A stretch of 64,000 nucleotides of DNA from Bacillota bacterium (GTDB lineage Bacteria > Bacillota > Clostridia > Saccharofermentanales > Saccharofermentanaceae), in the NCBI GenBank assembly GCA_023397475.1, contig JAEWUD010000022.1:186001-250000 (forward strand), written 5' to 3'. The position numbers were made by a program, and so were the translations under genes. Below are positions 1 to 9,224 of the stretch, in pieces (position 1 is the stretch's first letter; every line of letters begins with the position of its first letter). Under the pieces are notes generated by a model. It made no database searches. It was not told where the DNA came from and was given only the letters and a program-made list of their open reading frames with translations.

Positions 1-975
1 CTGACCCGTCTCGTACTTCGTTCCACGCGATTTTCGAATGGGGGGATCGTATACGGCAGCCTCATTCGACTTCCGTATATGTGCGCAAAAATGTCCGTCT
101 CCGTTGGATATATGCGGCCATATTCGCATAAAGCCTTCCGCCGCTCCGTCCGCGTGCACCGAAATTCCCGGAATATTCAAATGAGTAATGACTTCATATT
201 CCGGATACTGCTCCATGAAGGAACGAATCATCTCTTCATTCTCTCCCGGATGAAACGTACATGTCGAGTAAACAAGGTGTCCTCCCGGTTTGAGCATCTG
301 ATGTGCGGCGGAGAGAATATCCCGTTGAATTTCCATGCAGGAAGCAGGTCCGTACGTCTCCCAACTTCGCACCGCATTCTTGTCCCGGCGGAACATTCCT
401 TCTCCGGAACAAGGGGCATCGATAAGAATTCTGTCGAAGAACGAAGGGAAATTCTTCGCAAGGTTCTCGGGATTCTCATTGGTAATCACCGCATTGGTAA
501 TCCCGAAAAGTTCAACATTTCGCAGCAAAGCTTTCGCTCTGTCCTCCGATATCTCATTGGCCACGAGCAGCCCCTGATTTCTCATGTCCGCACCGATTCG
601 GGTTGTCTTCCCACCCGGTGCCGCGCACAGATCAAGTATATACTCGCCGGGCATCGCCCCAAGGACTTCCGCGGGAAGCATGGCACTTGGTTCCTGAACA
701 TAATAAACACCTGCGTGATAGTACGGATCTTTGCCGGCGGAATCCATTGACTCGTCGATGTAATATCCGTCCCTGCACCAGGGAACTCGCTGTATCTCGC
801 GCGAAAAATTACGAAGAACGTCCGCATCTCGATTTGCCGGAACTTTGGCCCGATTAATACGAATCCCTTTGGGTGATTTCTGATCAAAACTCGAAAAGAA
901 AGGATTCCTCTCCGATTCGCGATTGCCGGAAAAATATGCATTCATTCGAAGGATAAAGTCTTCCGGTAATTTCAT
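1..975 (-). CDS. rRNA (cytosine-C5-)-methyltransferase, NOL1/NOP2/Sun family (RsmF-like), partial
   Basis: This gene runs off the left edge; 325 codons are readable from the ATG at 975. The family transfers a methyl group from SAM to cytosine C5 in rRNA. Visible motifs are the SAM site DLCAAPGGKTT, motif IV DAPCSGEG with its cysteine, and motif VI STCTF with the catalytic cysteine. An N-terminal segment rich in basic residues precedes the SAM domain, as in RsmF/YebU. The start overlaps the stop of the upstream peptidase as ATGA, so translation is probably coupled. It belongs to the argS operon. Whether the C-terminal PUA-like domain of RsmF is present cannot be seen. Confidence 0.9.
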   Translation of the reverse strand, partial: MKLPEDFILRMNAYFSGNRESERNPFFSSFDQKSPKGIRINRAKVPANRDADVLRNFSREIQRVPWCRDGYYIDESMDSAGKDPYYHAGVYYVQEPSAMLPAEVLGAMPGEYILDLCAAPGGKTTRIGADMRNQGLLVANEISEDRAKALLRNVELFGITNAVITNENPENLAKNFPSFFDRILIDAPCSGEGMFRRDKNAVRSWETYGPASCMEIQRDILSAAHQMLKPGGHLVYSTCTFHPGENEEMIRSFMEQYPEYEVITHLNIPGISVHADGAAEGFMRIWPHISNGDGHFCAHIRKSNEAAVYDPPIRKSRGTKYETGQ

Positions 976-2660
976 AAATTGAGATACTCGCACGCTTTAT
1001 AGGCGACTTTTTTGAAGAGATCGGGTTTGAATGGTGACGTGAGTCCGGCTTTGCGAAGGAGCTCGAGAAAGGTTGCGTTTCCACCCTCCATGCAGAGCTG
1101 ATCATAGGCGGACAAAGCAGCTTTGGGATCCTTCTGCGCTCGATCCCAAATCTCAAGCGCACAGATCTGCGCGAGACAATAATCGATGTAGTAGAACGGG
1201 TCAGTAAAGATATGACCCTTCTTCTGCCACGCTCCGCCGGTCTCATATATCTCTACGCCGTCATAATCCATGAACGGCTGGTACTTATCTTCCAAGAGCC
1301 GCCATACCGAATCACGCTCGGCCTTGCTCATTTCGGGATTGCTATAGATGACATGTTGAAATTCATCGACCATACATCCGTACGGGAGAAACAAAAGGGC
1401 ACGTGTCATATGAAGTTGCCGGTACGCGTCCGCGTGTTCGCCGAAGAAAATCTCCATGTGAGGATAGGTTAGATACTCCATGGCTGTGGAGTGAATCTCA
1501 CAAGTCTCCAGTGTCGGTGACAGACATTCAATGAATGGAGAACTATCCGCGCTGCGAATCGCCGCATAGGCATGACCAGATTCATGGATAAGCGTCGCCA
1601 CATCATCGGCAGTACCGTTGGCGTTCATGAAGACATATGGGATTCCATAATCAAGAAGGGTCGAACAGTATCCGCCGGTAGATTTTGCCTTGCGTGCCGT
1701 AAGATCCATAAATTGATGAGATGCCAGCACATCAAAGAAACTCGGATCCTTCTCAAAGATTTTGCGAAAAAGTGTCGCCGCAGCCTCGTGTAAGTCGTCC
1801 GGTGCCAGGATCGGACGAGGATTTCCATTCGGAAACAAGAACGGAAAATCGTAAAATTTTAACTCTGAAACCTCGAGCCGTTCGCGTTGCAGACGACGTA
1901 TCTCACTTGTCACGGGAACAATATATCGAACGACGAGAGAACGAAATGACGATACCATTTCGGGGGTGTAATCATAACGCTCCATACGCTTATATCCGAG
2001 CTCTACAAAGGATGGGTACGATAATTTCTTCGCAATCGAGGTGCGGATGCTGACGAGTCGGTCAAAGATCTCATCAAAGCTCGCCTTCTTCTCCCGAAAG
2101 AAATCTGCGACCGCAAGATGTGCCCGTCGTCGGGTCTCCCGATCCGATGATTCCAGAAAGGGTTCCATCATCGATAACGCGTATTCTTGACCGTCAAATG
2201 TAACAATGGCCTCTGACATCATTTGATTGTAATCATTCTCCAGCGCAGCTTCCAGCGTCAAGTCCGCAAGGATCTCCGTCGAGATGGTTTCTTTACGCGT
2301 TAATGCTTTGCGAAAAATCATTCCTCCGAAACGCGACGTCAACTCATCCCGGTATGTTGAGCTAAGAAGTAACGTGTAGACGCCGGCTGCCAGGTCATCG
2401 ATCATCGGGCCGGATTCTTCGAAGAACTCCATCTCGTCGCAATAAAACGGATCGCTTGTGTCCAGATCATGACGAATTTGGCAGAGAGTAAATGCCGTGT
2501 CAAATCGGCTCAACTCTTTCTGGAATTCGAGAAGTCCGGACTCGATGGTTGCAGCGGAATGCGCGGTCATAATCTTTAGCCTGACACGCAATACACACTC
2601 GCGAAACACGTCCAGTGACGGCCGTTCGTAAATAATTTCGGGGAAATTCGGCATATCCAT
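972..2660 (-). CDS. M3 family oligoendopeptidase (PepF-like)
   Basis: A 562-residue cytoplasmic zinc metallopeptidase that by family cleaves short peptides. The zinc motif is IHESGHAYA (HExxH type), followed downstream by an acidic region containing ECLSPTLETCE that supplies the third ligand in M3 enzymes. Length fits PepF/M3B. I chose the ATG at 2660 because GGAGAG lies seven bases ahead; an in-frame GTG at 2678 has no good site. No signal peptide is seen. The gene follows argS with a gap of about 24 bases and overlaps the methyltransferase gene by four. Confidence 0.92.
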   Translation of the reverse strand: MDMPNFPEIIYERPSLDVFRECVLRVRLKIMTAHSAATIESGLLEFQKELSRFDTAFTLCQIRHDLDTSDPFYCDEMEFFEESGPMIDDLAAGVYTLLLSSTYRDELTSRFGGMIFRKALTRKETISTEILADLTLEAALENDYNQMMSEAIVTFDGQEYALSMMEPFLESSDRETRRRAHLAVADFFREKKASFDEIFDRLVSIRTSIAKKLSYPSFVELGYKRMERYDYTPEMVSSFRSLVVRYIVPVTSEIRRLQRERLEVSELKFYDFPFLFPNGNPRPILAPDDLHEAAATLFRKIFEKDPSFFDVLASHQFMDLTARKAKSTGGYCSTLLDYGIPYVFMNANGTADDVATLIHESGHAYAAIRSADSSPFIECLSPTLETCEIHSTAMEYLTYPHMEIFFGEHADAYRQLHMTRALLFLPYGCMVDEFQHVIYSNPEMSKAERDSVWRLLEDKYQPFMDYDGVEIYETGGAWQKKGHIFTDPFYYIDYCLAQICALEIWDRAQKDPKAALSAYDQLCMEGGNATFLELLRKAGLTSPFKPDLFKKVAYKACEYLNL

Positions 2661-2684
2661 TGAATTCTCTCCGTTCACCCGAGT

Positions 2685-4418
2685 TCACATCCGCTCTACG
2701 ACAGAAATCCCCAGAAGTCCCGTACCCACAGAAATGGCCTCGCATACAGCCTCACACAAAGCGAGTCTGGCGGATCGTTTCTCCGTGTCAGGATCTGACA
2801 GAATTGAGGAGTTGTTATAGAAACGATTAAAAGAACGAGCGATCTGTGCCGTTGCCCGGGCTATCATGAAAGGTTCGTTGCTGGCGGCAGACTTCGTAAC
2901 GGCATCCGGAAGCTCGTCGATAGAACGAACGACGGCAAATTCTTCCTCCGAAGAAAGGCACCGCAGTGCATTGTCTCCCGCTTGAGTAACCGGAATCGAC
3001 TGTTCCTTCGCCTTGCGAAGAATCGATCGAGCTCTGGCGTAAGTGTAAATCAAATAAGGCGCTGTATCGCCTTCGAAATCCAACATCTCTTCCCAGGAAA
3101 AAATGATATCGCGCTCACGCCCGGACTTGACGAAAGTATACATGACCGCACCGATTCCGACCTTCTCGGCGATCTCCTTGATTTCTTCCGGAGACATGTC
3201 CGTATTGCGCAGATCCGCGTTCGACTTGATGATTTCATATGTTTTCGCGACACTCTCTTCGAGTAAGGCATCCAAGGTAATAATATTGCCTTCGCGCGTC
3301 GAGAATTTCATGTCCGCAAACTTTACAAGGCCAAAACCTACGTGAACACAGTCTTTTGCGAACGAGAATCCGGCCTTATCAAGGACCGAAAAAACTTGCT
3401 TAAAGTGAAGTGCCTGCGGAGTTCCGACGACATAAATATTCTTATAAAAATGATAGGTGTCATATCGATACAACGCGGATGCGATATCCCGCGACGCATA
3501 GATTGTCGTTCCGTCCGATTTCAGGATGATACAAGGCGGAACTTTATATTCATCGAGCATGACGACCTGAGCACCGTCGCTCTCAATAAGAAGTTCCTTC
3601 TCCTTGAGCATCGTAACTACTTCAGGGATCTTGTCGCTGTAATAACTCTCCCCGTTGTAATTATCGAAGGATACGCCGATTCTCTGATAGATCTTCTCGA
3701 ATTCCTTCAGCGACAACTCGCGGAATTCTTCCCACAGAGCCACTTCACCCGCTTCACCGTTCTCGAGTCGACGGAAATTCTCTCGTGCCGATTCTGTCAG
3801 CGCAGGATCCTTCTTCTCTTCTTCGTGAAACTTTACATAGATGCGAAGTAATTCCTTGATCGCATCTTCACGTAACGCATTCTCGTCCCCCCATAAGCGA
3901 AACGCTGTGATCAGTTTGCCGAACTGTGTTCCGTAATCTCCGAGATGATTCATGCGGACCACGTTATAACCGAGTTTCTGATAAATCTTCGAGAGGGAGT
4001 GACCGATAATCGTTGTGAAAGCATGCCCTACATGAAAGGGTTTGGCGATGTTCGGAGAGGAGAATTCAACGAGGACCGTCTTGCCGGCACCTTCCGTAGA
4101 GCTTGCATATGCATCAGACTGCGCAAGTATCTGCGAAAGAATCTCTTTGGCGTATGCGCCCTTATCGACGAAAAAATTCACGTAACCGCCGGCACATGCG
4201 ACCTTCTGAAGCCATGGCGCTTGAAGACGAGGATCGGAGGCCAATTCGGAGGCGATCACCGGCGGCGCTTTCCGAAGGGTTTTTGAAAGAAGAAAGCAGG
4301 GAAAAGCGTAGTCGCCGAGTTCGCGCTGCGGCGGTATCTCGATCGCCGACAGGATTTGCTCAACGGGAAGTCCCGCTACCTCTGCAAGTATTTTTGCGGT
4401 TTCTTCTTTATAATTCAT
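2685..4418 (-). CDS. argS: arginyl-tRNA synthetase
   Basis: A class I aminoacyl-tRNA synthetase of 577 residues that charges tRNA-Arg. The N-terminal additional domain is followed by the HIGH-box equivalent HVGH in PFHVGHAFTT and by MKFSTREGN in place of KMSKS, as usual for bacterial ArgRS. The C-terminal anticodon-binding domain holds the typical ARATAQIARSFNRFYN helix. GGAGG is nine bases ahead of the ATG. It is the first gene of a three-gene operon with a peptidase and an rRNA methyltransferase. Confidence 0.97.
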   Translation of the reverse strand: MNYKEETAKILAEVAGLPVEQILSAIEIPPQRELGDYAFPCFLLSKTLRKAPPVIASELASDPRLQAPWLQKVACAGGYVNFFVDKGAYAKEILSQILAQSDAYASSTEGAGKTVLVEFSSPNIAKPFHVGHAFTTIIGHSLSKIYQKLGYNVVRMNHLGDYGTQFGKLITAFRLWGDENALREDAIKELLRIYVKFHEEEKKDPALTESARENFRRLENGEAGEVALWEEFRELSLKEFEKIYQRIGVSFDNYNGESYYSDKIPEVVTMLKEKELLIESDGAQVVMLDEYKVPPCIILKSDGTTIYASRDIASALYRYDTYHFYKNIYVVGTPQALHFKQVFSVLDKAGFSFAKDCVHVGFGLVKFADMKFSTREGNIITLDALLEESVAKTYEIIKSNADLRNTDMSPEEIKEIAEKVGIGAVMYTFVKSGRERDIIFSWEEMLDFEGDTAPYLIYTYARARSILRKAKEQSIPVTQAGDNALRCLSSEEEFAVVRSIDELPDAVTKSAASNEPFMIARATAQIARSFNRFYNNSSILSDPDTEKRSARLALCEAVCEAISVGTGLLGISVVERM

Positions 4419-4493
4419 CTTATTCCTCCGAAATTCTTTTCGCTGCGAAGATCAACTGATCACGGGCTTTCGCAACCTATTTGTGCATGTGTC

Positions 4494-4522
4494 AATGTAT
4501 CATTTCAACGCGTCGGCGTCAA
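4494..4522 (-). promoter_or_regulatory. candidate promoter of the argS operon
   Basis: On the minus strand TTGACG (4517-4522) and TACATT (4494-4499) are 17 bases apart, a reasonable sigma-A spacing, about 75 bases ahead of argS. It lies in the divergent spacer shared with the mraY-like gene, for which only a TATTAT-like -10 near 4530 was seen. Confidence 0.4.
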
Positions 4523-4587
4523 TTTATGATATTATAGCGTAGAAGTTTTTCGTAAGGGTAATTCTTTTTCATCGGAGGAACATCGAG

Positions 4588-5559
4588 TTGCTTTTGTCTT
4601 ATTTATCCTTTCACACGTATCTCCCCGCCATCGTTGCGTGCTTGCTGGCGGTCATCCTGGCATTTGTCTCATTCAAGAAGTTTCTCTTTCTATTACCTCT
4701 TGATCATGGGCGAGCCTTTGCCATCGAGGGACAGGTCAGCAAGGGGAAACCCACGGGTGCCGGTCTTCTGTTCATCGTTGTTTTTGCGTTTATTTCTCTG
4801 TTGTTCATGCCGATGAGAGTCGACTATATTCTCTATATTCTCTGCATTTCGTTAGCAATGATTTTCGGATATTTGGACGACGGCGCAAAGAAGCCCTGGA
4901 GTGAATATGTCAAAGGCGCACTGGATCTTCTGATATCACTCGGTGTCGCAATTACTTTTGCGATTTTCTCCGGTTGTGAGATTTCCTCCCCGATCCTTGG
5001 CATTCGTATGGATCTCCCGATGCCGATCTTCATTCTTCTTGCCATGATACTTGTATGGGCGGCGATCAATGTCACGAACTGCACGGATGGCGTCGACGGT
5101 TTATCGTCTTCACTCTCTATCGTCGCGATCTTCTCTTTTCTTTTATTGATGTTCATCACAAAGAACGCTTTGGACTTCTCGACGCCGATGCTCGTCATGG
5201 CGTCTGTTCTCTTCGTCTACCTCTGGTTCAATACCAACCCCAGTAAACTTCTGATGGGAGATGCCGGATCGCGTGCGATCGGCGTGTTTCTTGCGGTCAT
5301 CGTTCTGCAGAGTCGGATTCCCTTGGCATATCTTGTACTTTGCCTGCTATTCATTCTGGACGGAGCCTCCGGAATCCTTAAGATTTCGCTGAAGAGGTTT
5401 TTTCGCATCAGTATACTTAAGAATACTCTGACGCCGATTCATGACCATCTTCGCAAGCGTCTCAACTGGCCGAATCAGCAGGTAACCGTACGTGTTACGA
5501 TCCTGCAATGTATGATAAGCGCTCTGTATATATCTCTGGTTCTGCTGACAAACGTGTAA
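4588..5559 (+). CDS. mraY: phospho-N-acetylmuramoyl-pentapeptide transferase-like protein (MraY family)
   Basis: A 323-residue polytopic membrane enzyme, by family forming lipid I from UDP-MurNAc-pentapeptide and undecaprenyl phosphate. Motifs are YLDDGAKK with the paired aspartates, NVTNCTDGVDGL, the MGDAGSRAIG loop, and PIHDHLRKR, which corresponds to the MraY-specific PIHHH motif and argues against WecA/TagO. About ten membrane helices are apparent. The start is TTG at 4588 with GGAGG nine bases upstream. It heads a plus-strand operon with an FtsW/RodA polymerase and a PBP rather than sitting in a mur/dcw cluster, which is unusual. A second MraY elsewhere cannot be excluded. Confidence 0.88.
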   Translation: MLLSYLSFHTYLPAIVACLLAVILAFVSFKKFLFLLPLDHGRAFAIEGQVSKGKPTGAGLLFIVVFAFISLLFMPMRVDYILYILCISLAMIFGYLDDGAKKPWSEYVKGALDLLISLGVAITFAIFSGCEISSPILGIRMDLPMPIFILLAMILVWAAINVTNCTDGVDGLSSSLSIVAIFSFLLLMFITKNALDFSTPMLVMASVLFVYLWFNTNPSKLLMGDAGSRAIGVFLAVIVLQSRIPLAYLVLCLLFILDGASGILKISLKRFFRISILKNTLTPIHDHLRKRLNWPNQQVTVRVTILQCMISALYISLVLLTNV

Positions 5560-5563
5560 GGTT

Positions 5564-7330
5564 ATGGATGTATTTGAATTATCTTATATTCTCCGATATC
5601 CACTCGTTCTGCTGATTCTATTTATCGGTTGGAATCTCCTGCGACAATCCATCGGAGAACTGCGATTTACGTTCAAGAATCACGCTTCGCCTTCGAAGGG
5701 TTTCTATTTGACCGCTGCTTCCGCTTCGGAAGATCATGATCGCTTAGGCGGATTCATTCCCCTGTATCATACGACCTATATCGGTTCATCGCGATCATCA
5801 GATATTCGCCTCAAGAGTCGCGTCGTATTCAAACGTCATGCAATCATTTATTTCTTTGAAGGAGCTTGGCAGATACGAGCCGTTTCCTCGAAAACACCCG
5901 TTTATATTAATCATTTTGAGATCACGCATCCCATTCTGCTCGAGAACATGGATATCATCGGCATCGGCGAACACTCCTTTACCTTTATTGATGAACGCCA
6001 GTCCGCGCATGACGCGAATATTATTTATGAGGATTACACTCCCGATCCGTTGTATCCCAGAGAGAAGACATCGCCCTATCAGCTTTCTTCTCTCATTGGA
6101 ATGAATGTTTTTGCGCTTCTTTGTGTTCTTCTTCTGTATCTCTTCATTCCTGCGGCTTCCGACTCGTCGAGACATGTCCTTCTTCTTTCCGGCGGCATCT
6201 GTCTTCTTGTCTCAAATCTCTATTACTTTCTTCTTCCCGTAATTCTGCGGGGCATGGATCGCTCAATACTCCTCATCCTGTATTTTCTAAGCATGATTGG
6301 CATTTTTCTGCAAACGCGCTTAGCCATATTGCCGATGGAGAAGATCGATGATTTTCCGCAGAGTATGCTGACACAAACCGCCTCTCTTGTGATCGGTTGG
6401 ATCATGTTGCCATTCATCGTTTTTCTTGTATCAAGGACCCTCGTTCTTGAGAATCTCGTTAAAGCGTCGTTTGTCATAACACCCCTTCTTCTTGTTGCTA
6501 CGCTAATCTTCGGCAACGGCGCGGACTCGCATGGAGCCACACTTTGGATATCTCTCGGGGGCACATCCCTGCAGTTGACGGAATTCGCAAAAATCACCTA
6601 TCTGATTGTATTGGCCGGTTTTTTCAAGAATCGGGCGGAAAAGAAACAACAAGTAATTTTTGCCGCGTGGGCGGCTGTCGTTTTTCTCCTGATTATGTTG
6701 TTGCCGGACCTTGGATCTGCGATGATCCTTTTACCCACTACACTGATAGTCTATGTTGTTATGACCTCCGAATACCTTACAACCCTTTTGATTCTTGTCT
6801 CAGGAACCGGCCTGGGTGCGATCGCTTATACGCTTTTCCCTCATGTTCAACGCCGGATTGTAGGCTGGACTTCATTATGGACGGAGGTAAACGACAACAA
6901 CCGTCAAATTGTCTACGGTCTTCAAGCGATGGCTCGGGGAGGTCTTTTCGGTCGTGGACTGGGTAATGGTACGCCGGCCGGTATACCTCTTGCGTCTTCC
7001 GATATGGTTTACTCGATTTTCTGTGAAGAATTCGGCCTTCTGGCCGGTTTGATGCTCGTCGTATTATTCATAATCCTTTGGCTTAGAGCCGCCTCTTCGA
7101 CAATCCGTTCCCGCGATGGATTCTCCTCAAGTCTATCTCTTGGTATCGGTACGCTACTGTTCGTCGAAGCCGCCATCGTCATTTCCGGAGTTACCGGACT
7201 GGTTCCGCTCACAGGTGCAACACTTCCGTTGATTGCTAAAGGGGGAAGCTCTGTCCTTACAATTGTAATCCTCTTCTCTCTTCTGCTCGGGTTGACCGCA
7301 AGGCAAAAGATCGGAGGACGTAATTTATGA
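5564..7330 (+). CDS. FHA domain fused to SEDS peptidoglycan polymerase (FtsW/RodA/SpoVE family)
   Basis: A 588-residue membrane protein. One helix (about 8-25) is followed by an FHA-like domain (about 70-145) with IGSSRSSDI, KRHAII and VYIN, then by about ten helices of the SEDS glycosyltransferase ending in the conserved LASSDMVYSIFCEEFG and GLVPLTGATLPL segments. SEDS proteins polymerise glycan strands from lipid II with a class B PBP, and the PBP gene follows directly with an ATGA overlap. In the FHA part the usual Arg after GxR (here Ser75) and the conserved Ser before xRH (here Phe89) are replaced, so phosphothreonine binding is doubtful. The fold is clear; the exact role (FtsW, RodA or SpoVE) is not. 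Confidence 0.9.
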   Translation: MDVFELSYILRYPLVLLILFIGWNLLRQSIGELRFTFKNHASPSKGFYLTAASASEDHDRLGGFIPLYHTTYIGSSRSSDIRLKSRVVFKRHAIIYFFEGAWQIRAVSSKTPVYINHFEITHPILLENMDIIGIGEHSFTFIDERQSAHDANIIYEDYTPDPLYPREKTSPYQLSSLIGMNVFALLCVLLLYLFIPAASDSSRHVLLLSGGICLLVSNLYYFLLPVILRGMDRSILLILYFLSMIGIFLQTRLAILPMEKIDDFPQSMLTQTASLVIGWIMLPFIVFLVSRTLVLENLVKASFVITPLLLVATLIFGNGADSHGATLWISLGGTSLQLTEFAKITYLIVLAGFFKNRAEKKQQVIFAAWAAVVFLLIMLLPDLGSAMILLPTTLIVYVVMTSEYLTTLLILVSGTGLGAIAYTLFPHVQRRIVGWTSLWTEVNDNNRQIVYGLQAMARGGLFGRGLGNGTPAGIPLASSDMVYSIFCEEFGLLAGLMLVVLFIILWLRAASSTIRSRDGFSSSLSLGIGTLLFVEAAIVISGVTGLVPLTGATLPLIAKGGSSVLTIVILFSLLLGLTARQKIGGRNL

Positions 7331-8742
7331 AAACGATTCTCCGCAATCTGAAAGTGATCCTTCTGATATTCATTTGTTTATCTATTACACTTCTCATCGG
7401 ATTATATCTCCAGCAATACAGAAGTCGGCATGAACTGAACACCGCAGCCGGCGAGAATAAAGATGCCTTGCGCACACGCTATGCGCAAGCTGGCACCATA
7501 TATGACACTCGCGGGATAATTCTTGCGCAGAGCGTCAACGGTGAGCGTTTGTATGCCGAGGATGACATGACATCCCAGGCTTTGCTTCATGTCGTAGGTG
7601 ATTATACGCATAATATAGAGAATACGATCGAGGGTACATACCAGGGTGTTCTTCTCGGGAATGACCGCAATGTCTTTCGGCAGGCCATCCTGGATATCTT
7701 CGGGAAAGGCTTGTATGGCGATGACATTGTCTTAACGCTCGACAGTGAGTTATCCGCGTATGCTTACGATATTCTGGACGGTCGCAGAGGTTCGGTCGTA
7801 GTCATGAATTATACAACCGGAGATATTCTGGCCAGCGTCAGTTCGCCCTCTGTAATGCCGGAACATGTTGTCACGTATTCGGAGATTCCGGATACGGCGC
7901 TATTCAATCGAGCTTTCCTTGGCGCCTATGCACCGGGCTCGACATTCAAGATTATCACAGCTTCAACCTATATGCAGTCTGCGGTGTATGATCCAGAGCT
8001 GACACTTATCTGTGACAGCCATTCAACCGTAGATCCGTTTGGTGCCAGTGAAACCGGCGACGGCCACGGCGAAATAACGCTGAAAGATGCCATTGCTCGA
8101 TCATGTAATGTTTTTTTCGGTCATATCGGAATTCAAATCGATAAAGAATTCTTCTCTCTCCAACTTGATCGGTTTGGTTTTGGCGAAAGCATAGCGGTAG
8201 ATCGCTTGTATGCTTCCGGCGGGAAATATATCATTCCGGAGAACTCGTCCACCGTTTCGTGGTTTGCGATCGGGCAACCCGTCGCTGACAGCGTCCTGTA
8301 TACATCCCCGTTACATCTCGCTATGATTGCCGGTGCAATTGGAAATGAAGGCGCAATGATGATGCCGCATGTCGTCGACTACAGCCGAACACCGCTGGGA
8401 GAAATCTACGACCGCTCAGAATCCAAAATCTGGACAGAAGTGATGTCGTCCGAGTTAGCATTGGAAATCGAAACAATGATGATCGGCACCACACAGTACG
8501 GTACAGGCACCACCGCATCGGTTAACGGATATACGGTAGCCGCGAAAACGGGAACCGTGCAAGTCGAGGGCAAAAAAAACAACGCACTTTGTGTAGCGTA
8601 CATAACGGAAGATGATATGCCCTTTGTTATAGCCGTGGTCGTAGAAGAAGGCGGTGCCGGCGGTGATACAGCAGCACCGATTGCTGGTCGAATACTGTCC
8701 AAAACAGTGGATATCTATACTTCCTCGACACCGGAATCCTGA
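7327..8742 (+). CDS. class B penicillin-binding protein (PbpA/FtsI-like transpeptidase)
   Basis: A 471-residue transpeptidase with one N-terminal membrane anchor (about 9-29). The penicillin-binding motifs are complete: nucleophile Ser205 in GSTFK, SCN near 260, and KTG in AAKTGTVQ near 411. The pedestal region is short, as in the PbpA proteins encoded beside rodA in Gram-positive bacteria. By family it cross-links peptidoglycan made by the SEDS partner encoded just upstream, whose stop codon overlaps this start. Confidence 0.93.
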   Translation: MKTILRNLKVILLIFICLSITLLIGLYLQQYRSRHELNTAAGENKDALRTRYAQAGTIYDTRGIILAQSVNGERLYAEDDMTSQALLHVVGDYTHNIENTIEGTYQGVLLGNDRNVFRQAILDIFGKGLYGDDIVLTLDSELSAYAYDILDGRRGSVVVMNYTTGDILASVSSPSVMPEHVVTYSEIPDTALFNRAFLGAYAPGSTFKIITASTYMQSAVYDPELTLICDSHSTVDPFGASETGDGHGEITLKDAIARSCNVFFGHIGIQIDKEFFSLQLDRFGFGESIAVDRLYASGGKYIIPENSSTVSWFAIGQPVADSVLYTSPLHLAMIAGAIGNEGAMMMPHVVDYSRTPLGEIYDRSESKIWTEVMSSELALEIETMMIGTTQYGTGTTASVNGYTVAAKTGTVQVEGKKNNALCVAYITEDDMPFVIAVVVEEGGAGGDTAAPIAGRILSKTVDIYTSSTPES

Positions 8743-8755
8743 TTCAAACCGGTGT
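8728..8755. terminator. hairpin between convergent operons
   Basis: ACACCGG (8728-8734) and CCGGTGT (8749-8755) form a seven-pair stem that spans the PBP stop codon. Neither side has a strong U-run, so it is only a weak candidate for a two-way terminator between the cell-wall operon and the kinase operon. Confidence 0.35.
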
Positions 8756-8776
8756 TATCTCATTACAAGAAGAGAA

Positions 8777-9193
8777 TCATTTGGACTCAGGTTCTTGCTC
8801 AATCGATTCTTCTTTCACTTCGGGTTGATCAGATGCAGAATCCTCGATTTCTTGGGCGGTCTCAACGGCAGAAACGGATTCTTGCAATTCATCTCCCTCG
8901 GATACCGACTCTTCGATAATCTCCTTGTGAGATTTCTCTTCTTCCTCTACAACAGCCGAGACCAGCGCTTCCATCTCCTGCTTAATGATGTCCAGTTCTT
9001 CGTTGCGAATGACCGGTTTCTTGATATACTTTGCCGCAGCCTGCTTCGCACCCGGAATCTCAGCGAATTTGCGCATGGTTACCGGGGGAGGAGTTTGGGG
9101 CTCTGTGAATTGACCGGCCGCTTTACAGATGTCTTCCATCGATGGAACACGGACATTGGACTCAAAATCATATCTTCTTTTCTTGCCTTCCAT
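8777..9193 (-). CDS. small acidic hypothetical protein at the end of the kinase/phosphatase operon
   Basis: A 138-residue protein that I do not recognise. I start it at the ATG at 9193 because GGGAGG lies six bases ahead; a longer open frame to 9244 lacks a site. The N-terminal part is basic (KKRRYDFE), the middle has a proline- and threonine-containing stretch (PQTPPPVTMRK), and the last 70 residues are strongly acidic and Ser/Glu-rich, probably disordered or coiled. No signal peptide or membrane segment is seen. It ends an apparent operon kinase-VWA-PP2C, 31 bases after PP2C, so a role as substrate or adaptor of that pathway is possible but unproven. Confidence 0.7.
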   Translation of the reverse strand: MEGKKRRYDFESNVRVPSMEDICKAAGQFTEPQTPPPVTMRKFAEIPGAKQAAAKYIKKPVIRNEELDIIKQEMEALVSAVVEEEEKSHKEIIEESVSEGDELQESVSAVETAQEIEDSASDQPEVKEESIEQEPESK

Positions 9194-9224
9194 AATATCC
9201 TCCCTATGCCTACTCGCAAGCGAT

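Noticed and set aside
228..941. Short minus-strand frames suggesting a frameshifted gene at the left edge
   Set aside because: The true frame reads through without a stop from 975 to position 1 as an rRNA methyltransferase; the short frames are out of phase with it.
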